In this document: piece after piece, positions 1-12,000 of the stretch
Numbering within the stretch: position 1 is the stretch's first letter
Layout: the number at the start of each line of letters is the position of its first letter
Source of the DNA: Plasmopara viticola
Lineage: Eukaryota; Oomycota; Peronosporomycetes; Peronosporales; Peronosporaceae
Reading direction: 5' to 3'
DNA length: 64,000 bases
Assembly: GCA_001695595.3 (NCBI GenBank)
Contig: MBPM02000068.1
Span: 248,001 to 312,000 of the forward strand
The notes under the pieces: generated by a model
What the model was told of the DNA's origin: nothing
The model's input: only the letters and a program-made list of their open reading frames with translations
The model's database searches: none
Position numbers and translations under genes: made by a program

Positions 1-1060
1 CTATGGATAATTACTCACCCGCAAGACGAAGTGGTGAATATCACAACGCTACAGCTTGCTGCTCTTTCGTGATGTTGTCTTTATAGAAGCCGGATGCAAT
101 CAGTATTGTCCACAATCTTCACCCTATGCTGTTGTGTCCTTGTCAGTAGGGTACAAAAAACTAACCATCGAGAAGTTATGCCAAACTCTTGTAGAACACT
201 CATAGCACGGGGTTAATCCAGAAATCGAGCGGAGTTTTGTGTACGTAGCTGTACATGTAATGCAAGTGTCGATGTACCATTCAAGACTTGACCTTCTATA
301 TACCAACATACAAATTTCGTCTCTACAATAAGCGAACTCTTATTTGGTAGCCGTGACCATTCATTCGATTGCTGCAAAAAGATCTTAATAGAATCGTTTG
401 TTAGGCCTTATCAGTTGTGGTGCCAGTGTTGTGTATCATCAATCAATAACGCGTGGAATTTGAAAGAGTCAGTATATGAAGAATGGGTCTGACTCTTAAA
501 AAATCTGTCTCGTTTTTATCGTATAAAGTAAAGGCAATTGGTGCTATAGTGAGCTATTTGATCCAATTTATGGGAGTCGCTTCCCATCGCCACCTTTTCT
601 TTAAGCAGCGCACCTTTTTTATCAAGCTTTCCTTTCTAAATTTAAATTGATACTGCATGTTCTTGTGTGCGTGCATACATTAATGAAAAGCGGCGGTGAT
701 GTATTGATTGCTAGATGACACCATAATCTTTTTCTCTGTCACTACTTCTCCCTGGACTCCATTAATTTCCAGCGACTGGGCAATCTTCTTGCCGGACGGC
801 CCTTACACCATACGAACGTGACGATAGCCATGACGTAGACTATTAGAAACAGCGTTGTACTGCGCGCATAGAACGAAAATCGAGGTCGTTCGCCATGGTA
901 TCATCAATTAGCAATTACCGTGCCTAGAAAGAATGCTGATTGGCCAAATCTTCAATGGATACGTGAATGTTGAGTCAATGGGTGTGAGCTGTGTCGCCGG
1001 CCGGCCGTCTGTCAGTGCGAATGTTTTATACCCTACAGAATATTTAGCTGTTTCAGCCAA
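1..1060. other. Gene-free AT-rich stretch
   Basis: No reading frame with a recognisable motif or credible codon pattern is visible on either strand. The only open stretch (124-309, -) is short and featureless. The sequence looks like degraded intergenic DNA. Confidence 0.5.
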
Positions 1061-1486
1061 TCATAGATCATTATTATAGCTTAGGTAAATTGTTTTCATT
1101 AACTTTTCATCATTATAGCTTAGGGGTATTGCCTCAGGTAAAAGATTGGGGTGACGCCCTCCTTCCAAGCGCGGGGGCTAAATGCTCGCGCGCTTCGGGC
1201 AGGTGCTCTCGGGCATCTACAGGTCTCTAACGAGTCTCACCCTCGACGCGACGGTCTCCAGCACCAGGGCGCCACCTGGGCTCTTACCAAGTCAGAGCTA
1301 AACAAAATAATGGAAGACCCTCACGACCTCGGTGTTGGCTGCACTGCCCGCCGAACAAGACCCGACGTATGCGGACACCACTCTATGCCGTGGACTAGCC
1401 ATAGAGCCTAGCACGGGCATAACTTGGCAACGCGATAACGTAATACAATAGGGGTATTGCATCATAGATCATTATTATAGCTTAGG
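1061..1486. repeat. Degenerate direct repeats flanking the first SINE-like copy
   Basis: The string ATCATAGATCATTATTATAG followed by CTTAGG occurs at 1061-1086 and again at 1461-1486. A shorter version (CATTATAGCTTAGG plus GGTATTGC) lies at about 1111-1132. The SINE-like element sits inside this array, and TAGGGGTATTGC (1121-1132 and 1449-1460) appears to be its target-site duplication. The repeat probably predates the insertion. Confidence 0.6.
1133..1448 (+). mobile_element. SINE-like retroelement, copy 1
   Basis: This is a segment of about 316 bp closely matching 20988-21314 and 38035-38358, which lie on the other strand. The 5' end reads roughly GGTAAAAGATTGGGGTGACG; the 3' end is GATAACGTAATACAA, with one tail unit instead of the three seen in the other copies. 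The 12-bp direct repeat TAGGGGTATTGC borders both ends, the mark of target-primed insertion. No clear pol III A or B box was found, so SINE is an inference from size, tail and target-site duplication. A short open frame (1151-1411) runs through it. Confidence 0.75.
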
Positions 1487-1496
1487 AGTATTGCAT

Positions 1497-2211
1497 TAAA
1501 GAGGGGGCTGGTTAGCGGCTCCCATAAATTAATATAACTGACAAATAGTTTTCGGCGCTATTTTCGCTGCAAAGTAGTGCACTTATGTGCTCTGATAATC
1601 TGCGTTGTGGGAAAATGAACAACATTGGCCGCGATATGACTGGCCTTTTTGCCGACTTGGCCTTTCTTTCTTCTTTAAGAATATAAATAGTCAGTATCGA
1701 ATTGTCTTTTAAATCACTGATACGTAACGGGTCCAACTGGCATAGCTGTCGCCGTTGACCTTGTCAATGGATAGCATGGCCAAGACGCCTGTATGGAGGG
1801 CATCAAGGTTTAGTTTAAAAACTAACAGTACGCCCACTGTCTGGATTGCGTCTGATCGCTCAAATCATATAATCACCATTGCACTTTACTCATTTGATAA
1901 ATTGCTCGTCTAATTATCAGTGACGAATAACTAATTGTGTGTCTTGCATGCTCGTGTATACCGAAAGTCCACATTATTATACTAATCATCGCAACCTGGA
2001 CGCGAGTAGGATCGTTCTGGCTTGTCGTAAGGTACCATTGACAACGACAGCTATGCCACTTGGGCCCGCTACATGCGTGGTGTGAGCCTGATAAAGTCGG
2101 TTTAGCATGTGGTCGATCGTTAGAAGATTTTCTTACGCAGGCGCTTTGGGTGATTAGGAGAAATTAGCGATGTAAATAGTCTTATGCCACTTCTTTTAGT
2201 ATGCGCGAACG
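1497..2211. other. No gene seen
   Basis: An open stretch on the - strand (1512-1736) has no motif. Nothing else here can be supported. Confidence 0.4.
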
Positions 2212-4524
2212 ATGTTGGGTCAGGAGCAAAACGAAACTACGACGCTTTCAGGTTTGAAGCGTGTCGTGCGCCTAGAAGACGCTGAGCAATTATTATCAGT
2301 GGCGAAATCACTTGCTGAAAGACTACGCGTCTGCTGCGCCTTGGTGTACCCCAGATTACGCCTGACTGTCAAGGCCGCTGTCGTAGCGAGTTAGCTGATA
2401 TTGATATGATAGCAACCAACGCACACCGGGCGATTTACCTCGTGTGGAATTGGAGCCAGAGTACCAGATCGGCAACGCTGGATTCGCTCATGTGACACAG
2501 CTTGTTGAAATATACGAAGCGTCAATCGAGCGTCAGCTAAATTTTCACACACACCAAATGATAGAAGAAGCTAACTTCAACGTCGCACTATTTTGGTACA
2601 TGATTTGCGTTGGCTATTATTTAAACCGAGTCAATCCAAGCAGCTTAAAATTATCAGGAAAAAGTAAAAAGCTTTTCCAGCGACCTTTTGTCGATACCGT
2701 AGGAGCGAAAGCATGCCATGTATCGATTGTAGATCGCAGAGAATGATTTTATGTTACTATCCGCGGCGCTTGGTGGGTCTAGCGTGAAGCGCCTGCAAGA
2801 TGTGCGTCGTTTGCATACTCGCTTTATTCTTGCTCGGCTTGGGCTTGATGCTATGGAAGGTCTAGCTACTCCTGAGCATTCACGCGGATTGCAACTCTTT
2901 CTAACCAAGCTAATGTTGCTTGCAGGGAAAATGACTGTAACAAGGCAACACCGCTTTTCGAAAGGAGACAGCTGATCTCACCGTCCCATGTGCTTGTTAG
3001 CATCAACGCACCACGAAAGCTACTATGGACTATACTCGTCAATTTCTGTTCCGGCTACTGTCCCCGTGTTCACAATTTGACTTAGGAATCCACCTATTTC
3101 TATTTGCCACATGGTGAAAACGCTGCTGCAAAAGCTACTGTTAGAAGTCGGCTTATAATACTACAAGAAATTGATCGCAATGACACGCAACTTTCCCCAC
3201 TTGATTGGCAAACAGTTGCATTGAGATAGCGGCAGGAGTAGAGTTGCCAATTCTGTTTGGGGTGTTTTGATCAGAGTGTCTGCAGGCATCATTAAAATCG
3301 CTAGAATTAGCTTATGAACGCATATTTTTCGCTAAAAAATGACAGATAACTTGCTGTATTTTGATACTTACCTTACCGGTGCGAAAAATGCTTTAAGCAT
3401 AATGTGTTCGGGATATATTTGGAGTAGAGTTCTCACTTTAAATGTGATAACAAATCAAAAATTGGAGGCATTAGGAGAGACACGCTACTTACTCTCCTAA
3501 ATAGTTTAGGCTTAATTTAAACATGCCTTTATATTTTGCGCAGGAAGATTGCATATCTTTTTGCACGCTTCCCGTAGAAAAGATGCCGCGTGGCTACGTC
3601 ACGTCTTATGGTACTAATAGACAATCTACGCTAATTCAAATAGATTGCTTACCTGAAACCTATTTGTAAGATTTTGAAACGGGCCGTATAATCTTTGTTC
3701 CATTATCGGACGCACATTATGCGCTTATTTTGCAGTTAGCCTTGATCTACAGCCCTAAAAAGCATGGCTTGTAAAACTGCAAAGCAGCGAGGGAGCCTTG
3801 CGGTATTTACTTTATATAAGCATAATTTTTCAGGCTCAGAAATAAGTCCCGGTGGTCCCGCCGGCAGCTTAAAAATTAGGTGTCACCTTTGATGTTTAGG
3901 AAATTAGAGCACTCGCGTTTGCAACAAACAAGATGGCGACGGGGAGGCTCATATTGTAATGATCTGAGCTTAGGCCCACCTCGCTTGCAACTCTCCATAA
4001 GTAAAGGCTTGATGCTTTACAATCGCTCTTCCAGCATTTGTATAGCCCCTAAAAAGCTCTCTACTTTGGAGTGCCCAGATTGAATACCTTTTTTGGCGAA
4101 TATGGTGGTGTCCGTGAGTTTACTGACTCGGATTAAGCTCCGGTGCAGCTAAGCGCTACAGGGCACTGCGGGAAGTGATGCCATACTACTCGTGTCTGCC
4201 TCTTGGAAAGACAACAAAATGAACTTTTGCGTTTGTCAAAGGGTTTAGAGCGTGAGCGAAGATCCAGGCGAATTTTTGCCAAAAACATCGTCCAAATATG
4301 GAGGTGCCGAGCTAGGTAGAGTGGTTGGCACACTTTTACTGCTCGCTGTGGAGTGGGATGCTATTATGCCTTTGCGACTTTCTGGTGAGCGATTTCTAGA
4401 TGTTTGCCGCTCACGACAAAAGTGTATTCTTATGTGTAGATGCAGCCTTTGTTGCTGGCGCAACAGTTGCATTAGGCGCGGCCTTAGACGCAGACTAAAT
4501 TTGATGCAGTGGTACCTGCAATAG
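2212..4524 (+). pseudogene. Decayed + strand gene of unknown family
   Basis: Several protein-like stretches follow each other on the + strand in different frames: 2212-2394, 2444-2746, 2751-2975, about 3542-3773 (one internal TAA) and 4252-4524. Their composition is protein-like, with amphipathic, leucine-rich segments such as RLEDAEQLLSVAKSLAERLR and LFLTKLMLLAGK. Stops and frame changes separate them, and the gaps do not show clean GT-AG introns. I do not recognise the family. The simplest reading is the relic of one long helical protein; alternatives are several unrelated chance frames or a heavily spliced live gene. Confidence 0.3.
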
Positions 4525-5164
4525 CCGGGGTAATTTCTCCGTCGTTGGCTTCGTTATTGTAGAATAGCGGCCGGTCAAAAGCCCTTTTATGCTACCTGTT
4601 TGGTCATCGTATCGACCAATTTTTTCGAGCAATGAAGAATACATAGCTCTTAGCTGTTAGATGCAATTCCAAATTCAAGTGGAGAGTCGTTGCATAAAAC
4701 TGAGATCTTGTGGTAAAATGTAGCTATCCGCTAAAAGAAGCCTAAAGGGTATTTGCACATTAAAATGTACCGGATCCCTGCCTAAATTACAGAGAAAGTA
4801 AGTGGGAATAAACATTCTATTGAAAAAATCTGTAATTAATTGCACCCTTCTGCCGATGGTAGTGCCCGGTCGGTCACCTGAAGATCTAATATCTTTCTGA
4901 GCGCCTCCTCTTAATCGAAATTGCGATTATGCTTCGGCGATTTTGCCCATGATATATTGGTAAGATAGGAGTTGTGATAGTCAAACAACCTTTCTAGGAA
5001 AAGTCAGCAATTTTTTAGCTTGGCACAAGAGCGATATGGAAAGTGTTAAACGTCAAGATTTTAGCACATTAACAAACTTAAGCTCAACAAAAACTTTCAA
5101 ACTACCTCACACACATTCTCTAGCTTGCTTTAAGATCTGTACACGTTGTGTGGCATCCTCGCTT
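4525..5164. other. 3' flank of the ankyrin gene, no gene seen
   Basis: About 640 bp of AT-rich sequence between the decayed frame and the stop codon of the ankyrin gene. No recognisable signal. Confidence 0.4.
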
Positions 5165-6241
5165 TCAAAAAAACAGCTGATTTGTGTTCTCTGAAAACTC
5201 GGTTACTCGCTCATCTTCGGGTAACGCACCCAGCGCAAAATACCCTGCGTACTTCATGTGAAGCTTGACGATCACTTCGGCAATTTCAGGGCGGTTATAA
5301 GCCAATGCCTCGCTCAGTCGCGTATCCTGCGCACAAACCATGTCCATCTTATCCACTGTCAGGCCATGCACGCCAATGCCGTTGGTATCTAATAAATACT
5401 GAACGTGTGAATGGCCCTGCTTCTCAGCCATATCGAAAGCCGTCTCGTTGAGATCATTCGGCATGTCCGGGTCCGCTCCAGCAGTCAACAAGAGGTACGT
5501 GGCGCGGTAGTTGCCGTCACGACTTGTGAAATGTAGAGGCGTGTTGCCATTTAAGTCCTCAACTTGCGGGTCAGCACCGGCGTCCAGTAGCTGTTCTACG
5601 ACGGTAGAGTGGCCAGCCATACATGCTAACAACAATGCCGTCGTGTTCGAGTTCCGGACTGGAAAGTCGCACTTTACTCGTGACGACAGCAGGACGGCAA
5701 TGACCTCCGAGTGGCCTTGTTTGGCGGCAAGATGTAGTGGCGTGCAGCCATTATGCGCTACCACGTCCATGCGCGCACCATACTTTAAGAGAATCTTGAC
5801 CACGCGATCGTGATTGTTTTCGCAAGCAACGTGCATAGGAGAAAAACCGTCCTGTGCTACCTCATTAACGTTGGCGCCGCCTTCAAGTAGTAACGTGAGC
5901 ACGAGGTGAAAGCCGTTGGCGGCGGCCACGTAGACTGAGGACTGGCCTAGCGAGTTTTTGACAGAAAGGTCGGCGCCGGAGTCAATAGCGTCCACGACTT
6001 CTGCCAAGTCGCCCTTGGCCACGACATCGAGCAAACGCTTTCGTTGCTTTACTGTTTTGATGACGGCCAGCTTGTGACCAAAAAATTGCCATACCTTCGC
6101 ACTGCGATGGCGGTAGTTGTTCAGCAGATGATTAGTCACTGCTCCCTTCTTGGCGCTGACGGGCACCAGCGCTCCGTTTGTGGGGTAGACGTAGCCGCGC
6201 GCGGCTTCGAGTTGCTGCTTGACGGGACCACTAAGCGTCAT
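5165..6241 (-). CDS. Ankyrin-repeat protein
   Basis: A single uninterrupted frame of 358 codons from an ATG at 6241. About seven ankyrin repeats run from residue 65 to 290. Several are close to consensus, for example NGCTPLHLAAKQGHSEVIAV near 164 and NGNTPLHFTSRDGNYRATYL near 231, each with the TPLH turn and a following GADP or GAxxD loop. The first 60 residues are basic and the last 65 form a non-repeat helical tail. There is no signal peptide, membrane segment or second domain. Ankyrin arrays bind other proteins, so a scaffold or adaptor role in the cytosol is likely, but the partner cannot be read from sequence. The gene stands alone, with more than 600 bp of featureless DNA on each side. 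Confidence 0.9.
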   Translation of the reverse strand: MTLSGPVKQQLEAARGYVYPTNGALVPVSAKKGAVTNHLLNNYRHRSAKVWQFFGHKLAVIKTVKQRKRLLDVVAKGDLAEVVDAIDSGADLSVKNSLGQSSVYVAAANGFHLVLTLLLEGGANVNEVAQDGFSPMHVACENNHDRVVKILLKYGARMDVVAHNGCTPLHLAAKQGHSEVIAVLLSSRVKCDFPVRNSNTTALLLACMAGHSTVVEQLLDAGADPQVEDLNGNTPLHFTSRDGNYRATYLLLTAGADPDMPNDLNETAFDMAEKQGHSHVQYLLDTNGIGVHGLTVDKMDMVCAQDTRLSEALAYNRPEIAEVIVKLHMKYAGYFALGALPEDERVTEFSENTNQLFF

Positions 6242-7395
6242 TGCTGTCTAGGGATAACTTTTCGACTGAAAGACGAAAAAGGTAAGAAGACAAGCGTTTG
6301 CTTGTTAATAAACTGGAAGGAACGAGTATTCGATGGATTCGATCGGCAGCTGATGATACCTGCTCTGAGGGGCAAGGTGGCTTTGCTCAAGACTGCGAAA
6401 ATGTTCGAGTGGCAGGTCAGAAGTAGTTAGTGGAGTCGTAGCCGCTCAAAAAGCCCCGAGCCCTAGAACCTCTTAAGGCTTACAAAATTTTAAATATATT
6501 AAGTTCAGTTCACCTCGGCAATCCATCAACATGTGCTAATGGGTAAGCTTGTTACGAGAAGCGGTTTCTTGCAGTCTTTAAGCGAAAGATGTATAAGAGT
6601 TGCCTTCTTCAGTCATCAGCCATCTAGCAAGCACACCGAGACTCTTTGCTGCTGAGCCCATTCTGAAATGTCAAGGTCGGAACTTCTTTAATACTAGTAT
6701 ATTTTTTTATAGGTGGGACCAGTACTGACATCCTTCTCAAAATTTGTTTTGCCGGGTGGACGTTACTGATTAGCTTATTATTATTCTGCAAGGAAAAAAC
6801 GGCTTTATTTCTCATAAACAGGTGAAATTTTTTGTCCTGATGGTATTTTGCATAATCGGTATTTTACACTATATATTTATTACTTCCCATCTCAGATACG
6901 GAGTCTCAAATGCATTACTACTTAGGCTTAGAAATTTATACTACAACAACCTTGAATCGTAAAGTTGGCCCAGATGTCTTGCCCTGTCCTCGCTATCTCA
7001 TTGTGACTGATTTTAAGTAAGTGCTGCTTTTTGCAGCCCCGGTCCTTGTGTAAAGTGGCCACCTCATTGTTTTTGAAAAGCTGGCCATAAAACTTTGACC
7101 ATGCGAGAAGAGGAAAAGAGAAGATTACTCATTAAATTGTCTGTAAATCACCAAAGAAGGTCCAGCTCAAGCATAAACCGATCCAAACTCCTCGGTTTGC
7201 CTGTAAAAAAAGTATAGCCTTACAGTCCAAGTGAAGTGCTACTTCCAACTAGTCGAGCTCCAGCTTTAGCCACTCTGTCAGCCAACTTTGCAAACGGTCC
7301 CTTCTTCTTGTATTTGGCTCCTCCGACACCCCGTGGTAGATCGTCATTGTAACGAAAGCAGCTCTTCGTGTCGGCTTTATAATCTTTACCGAGTC
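6242..7395. other. 5' flank of the ankyrin gene, no gene seen
   Basis: Open stretches at 6044-6430 (+) and 6624-6815 (-) lack motifs, and the former is mostly antisense to the ankyrin gene. Nothing else supportable. Confidence 0.4.
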
Positions 7396-7670
7396 CTACA
7401 CGTGTGAACGCTGATGAAAGAATGATGAATTTTGCTGGCTTATAAATACCACTGACTCAATCAAATTCTCTTTCTTATAGCCATCGTGGTAAATATCACA
7501 TACTCTTCCTTTCAAAGAAAATGTCTCAACTAAAATGTAATGGAGCGTCATCACTACGCGCAATTGTACACATAAGTTTGAGCCCTTCTCGGATATAATC
7601 GCAGATCTAAGCGTTAACTTTTCGACAACGCCTTGCTGTATCCAGATAGGGACAAATTCCATTTTGGGCG
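7396..7670 (-). mobile_element. Inverted copia-type LTR remnant
   Basis: Read on the - strand, the sequence around 7620-7660 (CTATCTGGATACAGCAAGGC) matches + strand copies near 7960-7985 and 8675-8710. A second shared block (ATTGCGCGTAGTGATGACG) also lines up. This is therefore the same LTR-like repeat in reverse orientation. It is degenerate and has no coding capacity. Confidence 0.5.
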
Positions 7671-7929
7671 TAAATTCTCTTGCTGAATACGATTTTTCAA
7701 ACCAAGACAGTAATCTCCCGTTTATATAGAAATTTCACACTGTTTTATTGTCTGAGGGAAAGCAAAAGTTGGAATTTCTCACGTTTGACTACACGCCGAA
7801 CCGGCTATGTCGGGAATACGCCACGCATGTATCGGGTCGAATATGGGCGTATGCGTCAGACAATGTGACACTGCGAGATTTCTACCTAGAGAAAAACAAC
7901 GTACTTTGCGAAAGATATCATACTAAGCA

Positions 7930-9560
7930 AATTAATTCTTGCTAGAAACTGTTTTCAACTTTATCCGGATACAGCAAGGGTTGTCAAAAAGAAGACGCTT
8001 TAATCGGCGGATATATGCCATTACGGCTTTTGCTTTCGGAAACGATCGTGCGTAGTGACAACGGCCAGAAAGACCGCGCCCAGATAGGATGATAGCGTTC
8101 AAATGAGCTGATACAGAGGAATGAGACTTTTGAAAGCTACCGGTATTCTGTGTATCGCACGAATTTGCGTGGACATGGACCCGCAAGGCTCAAAGTAAGT
8201 GATTAGCCGAGTACTTAGCTTGTAGAAATTTCGCAGCTATACTTATTTAGAAAGAACGAACTAAGCAGAAAATGTCGTACATAACAATCGTTCTTCTTTT
8301 CTTGCAGAACTATCGTACAAAATGATGGTGATTACTGAATTGAGCAATCGATGCACATTAAGTAGTGAGCGCACTGAACATTTACTTAATGATCGCTCAT
8401 TTTCTTTACAAAGGTGTCTCGGCCAGAGTGTTCAATGCCAATTTTAACGGCGAAATCTATGGATCTTGGACCTGCTACGGGCGCGGATTGGACCTGATAT
8501 CGTCAATTCTTGGCATGAAGTCAGCTTTAAAACGATCTAAACCTTCGCTTACCCTGGCGCTTAAGACGAAAGTGCCAGACAATGTAACATTCCAAATTTC
8601 GTACTTCAAGAAAGGCAACGTACATAACGTGGGCCATCGTATTTGACAAAAAATGTCATGCTCGAAACATTTTAGCCTTATCTGGATGAAGCAAGGCGTT
8701 GTTGTAGAGAAGGCGTGGTGAGCGATAAAATGTCGGAACGGCTTTTACTTGTTGGTAATATTGCGCGTGATGATGACGGTCAGAACGATTGCACTCGGAA
8801 CGATGACGACCGGATGATATATTCTAAATGATTAAGTCCAACACAAACCTGTAAGGCACGGGATAGTTTTTGGCGTCACCGATGATCAGATGCTTAATTT
8901 GATTGAACGAGCGCAGATGACGCTGATGAACTGGGTCGATTGATTGGTTACACACTAGGCAGCGAGCGTACTGTTAGTCCCGTTACTTAGTTACTCATGT
9001 TCTCAATGAAAGACATTTCGGTCATTACGTCAATCGACAAATCCAACGCCAATAACTATGCCATGTGGAATCCCTACATGAGAAACGTGTTTTTGACCAG
9101 CTTGGTCTGGTATTTGGTCAACCAGGAGGACACTTCAATCTTTGCAGACGCCCGCACTTCTTCTGATAGATGCAACAGGCAAAGCAGCACCTCAAATACT
9201 CGTACTTAATAATATTATTGTACTTGAATCATTGCCTGAAGCGATGACAGCCAGGCAAATTGCGCTTGGGTTGAACGATTGCACGTGGATGAGATGTTAG
9301 AGATGTTTGAGCTTATTGAGAGTCACCAGTATGCTGTAATTTATGCTGAAGTTACGTGTCAGCCCTACACTAGCCCGCGAGGCACACGATACATCACTCG
9401 CATCAGACGAATGAGTTGATCTGATGGGTACAAAACGATCGAAGATCGTTAAAATCTTGTTTGATTGGATGCACACTAGATAGCGAGCGTACAGAAGTTC
9501 GATAAAGTAATCACTTATGTCCTTTGCGCAAGATGTCTCGGCCGAGGAGTCCAATGACAA
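7930..9560 (+). mobile_element. Tandem degenerate Ty1/copia LTR and gag-start copies
   Basis: Three diverged copies of one module follow each other. Each has an LTR-like block (TATCTGGATnnAGCAAGG...), then a GATTGnnTGCACACTAG...AGCGAGCGTAC block, then the start of a gag frame near 8400, 9000 and 9525. The middle copy (8997-9209) is clearest: it contains SNANNYAMWNPYMRNVFLTS followed by LVWYLVN, the Asn-Tyr-Trp-Met pattern of copia-type gag N-termini. The other two keep only fragments such as VSARVFNANFNGE. All carry stops and frameshifts; none is functional. Repeated nested insertion or unequal exchange could explain the head-to-tail arrangement. Confidence 0.55.
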
Positions 9561-9599
9561 GTATATTTAAGTATGCCACGTAAAGTGGCGCGTATATAG

Positions 9600-10620
9600 G
9601 CCGTGGCGCTTTTCTAATTTTCTTCAAATTATCCTTGCGCTTCATGTCCTCATGCATTAGTTGAGCCGTCATGATCTCCACGTCAGCGAGTCGGCGCTCA
9701 ACTCCAGCGCTGTGATCAAAAATGGGCAAGAAAAGCGAAGTCACCAAGTCGTCTTCGCTGTATGAAGCACCCACACTGTTAAGCGGATTCTGTCAACGTG
9801 ATAAGATTGCTGATGCGTTACAGAATATCTTTATCTTTTTTGATCTGCGGTCAAATAACACAAACGTGGTCAATTTCTTCCTCTTATAAAGTCTTCTAGC
9901 TTTGATTATGCATCATGCGCCATTTGCCGACAACGGCAGCTGTGACCCTTTAACTGCAAGGGATATGCTGCCAGGCACCTCTTGGTTCAACACATTGCAT
10001 TATCTTTTACTTATCGCTCACACCTGTTCAAAGGTCACTCTCCTCACCATCTGCATGTCAAACTTCCGCGTGTGGAAGCTGAGTTGTCAGTATCGCTGTT
10101 GCAGGCCGTCGTAGTCGAGGAAGCATCTATGGCGTAGGCGTTATCAAAATCTAAAGTAGTGTCTGCATGGCTTAAGCTCATAAAATATAGAAAGATGACT
10201 TGAGCACTAGATGGCAAAGTCTAGAGTAAGCATTTTACGGTCATTAATTCGCAAAGCTACTTTTCAGTCGATAATACGAATTTCTCGTAAAAGCTTCTCG
10301 ATGAAATCACATTCTAACTTGTACAAACCGAAAAATTTCGTGGGATTTAAGAACAGATTGTATTAGTACATAAGATCAAAACATGGCTGACGTCTTTTTG
10401 ACAACAGTGTCGTCCCCTCTGTTATACTTTGAGCTTGGATTGGCCTCGTTGGGCTTGAATGGTGTCATGTGTGACTTAAAGTTTTGCAAACGCCGAGCTG
10501 CTACATAAACTTCTTTGCCTCTACGAAACTCGCATATCTTGACGATCACTTGGGCAACATTCTTAGCGAAGCAACGTATCGTGAATAGGCTAAGTGGAAA
10601 GCTGGAGATGTGGCACACTT
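9600..10620. repeat. Duplicated unknown segment, unit 1
   Basis: This segment is repeated, diverged, at about 11030-12000 in the same orientation. Matching landmarks are CATGCATTAG(T/C)(T/C)GAGCCGTCA at 9652 and 11035, GAGG(A/T)AGC(A/G)TCTATG(G/A)CGT at 10118 and 11531, and a match between about 10380-10600 and 11795-11990. A - strand frame at 9511-9774 contains a coiled-coil-like run (ERRLADVEIMTAQLMHEDMK). It is probably transposon-derived because it directly abuts copia remnants, but I cannot name a domain. Confidence 0.45.
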
Positions 10621-11029
10621 TTGTTTAGCGCACTTCTCATGTCGTCGTCATCTTCGGTACAATGTCGCCTGTGTTCACTGCCTGAATGACATCATTGTCT
10701 GAAGACATTACGTCTATAGGCTTTTCGACTAAATCCAGTTCGTCATGTGCTGCGCCGTACCCTAAACTTGTAATATAAGCTGGTAGTATACTCCTAACTT
10801 CAATCAAATAGGAAATGTGCCAATACTTAAACATTGCACGTGACACTTGCTAGTTTGAGCTTTGACGGCTTCGCATCTTCTCTGCACCTATAGAGATCCT
10901 AAGTCTTAGCTTGTCGCAATAGTGACATGCACTTTCTTCGATGCCTGTCGAGCCTTATGTTTGCCATTGTTGCTCATTATAGGCGCCTGGCCTTGTTTGA
11001 GCTTTTCTAATATTTATCGTGCTTCTTGT

Positions 11030-12000
11030 TTCATGCATTAGCCGAGCCGTCACGACGTCTCACGTTAGCGAGTAGTCTCTCGACTTAAATGCTAGGGCGT
11101 GAGCAGTAAGATTAAGATGAAGCACCTCCCTACCACGTTGGACCAAGATATGCTTGACGATCAGCTACCTCGTAGTGAAGGACGCGCAGCTGCCGCTGGT
11201 GAGTCTGGCAAATGGTGTGCGTATTCCATAGGCAAAGCTATAAGACACTTCGAGAGGGAATTATTATTTCGTCCGCGTTATTCAGCCACGATGGTAAAAG
11301 AAGGTCATGATATGTTGTAACACATCAATAATATTTTTTTCGTTGACAGGATAGCTTGACAATATGGGTGTTCTGTTAGCGAGGTAAATTTTGTGACTTC
11401 GCTTTCGGCAAAAGATATGTAATCATTTCTGCATTGAAATCCAGAGGTCGCTTTCATCATCATCTGCACTTTGAATTGCCACGCCTTGATGCTGGACTTG
11501 TTAATATTGTTGTTGCAAGTAATCACAATTGAGGTAGCGTCTATGACGTGGGCGTTGTCGAAGACTAGGGCAAGGTCTACAGGCCTTAGAACCATAAAAT
11601 ATTGACAAATCATTTGAGCAAAAGATGGTAAATCTAAAGTAATCATTCTTTATCTTTGGTTCGTAATTTATTCTAAGCCTATCATACAAATCATTCTTAA
11701 TTGATAATATCACACTTTATCTGTACAAAGCGTTGTTTCGCCAGTAGATCATAGAGAATGAAGAACGAGTTCCAACGGTACACTGAAGCAAGGCATTACT
11801 GCCGTGTTTTTGACAACAGTGGAGAACCCTTTGCGATAATTCAAATTTGCATTGCCCTCATTAGTCGAAAAATGGGTCGTGCACAGCTTTGAGAGATCTT
11901 TGCGCACGTGATCGATCAACTTCTACTTGAGCTTCCTTTGCTTCCGCGAAACACCCAAAAGTATATCAAAAAGTACGTAATGATGTTTTTTTATGTAGCG
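11030..12000. repeat. Duplicated unknown segment, unit 2
   Basis: Diverged second copy of the segment at 9600-10620. Open stretches here (11305-11646 and 11501-11713, -) align with the corresponding part of unit 1 but are broken differently, which suggests both copies have decayed since duplication. Confidence 0.45.

Noticed and set aside
2751..2975. LFLTK string resembling the LFLAK motif of Crinkler effectors
   Set aside because: It is not near a protein N-terminus and no DWL domain follows; it is part of the decayed + strand frames.
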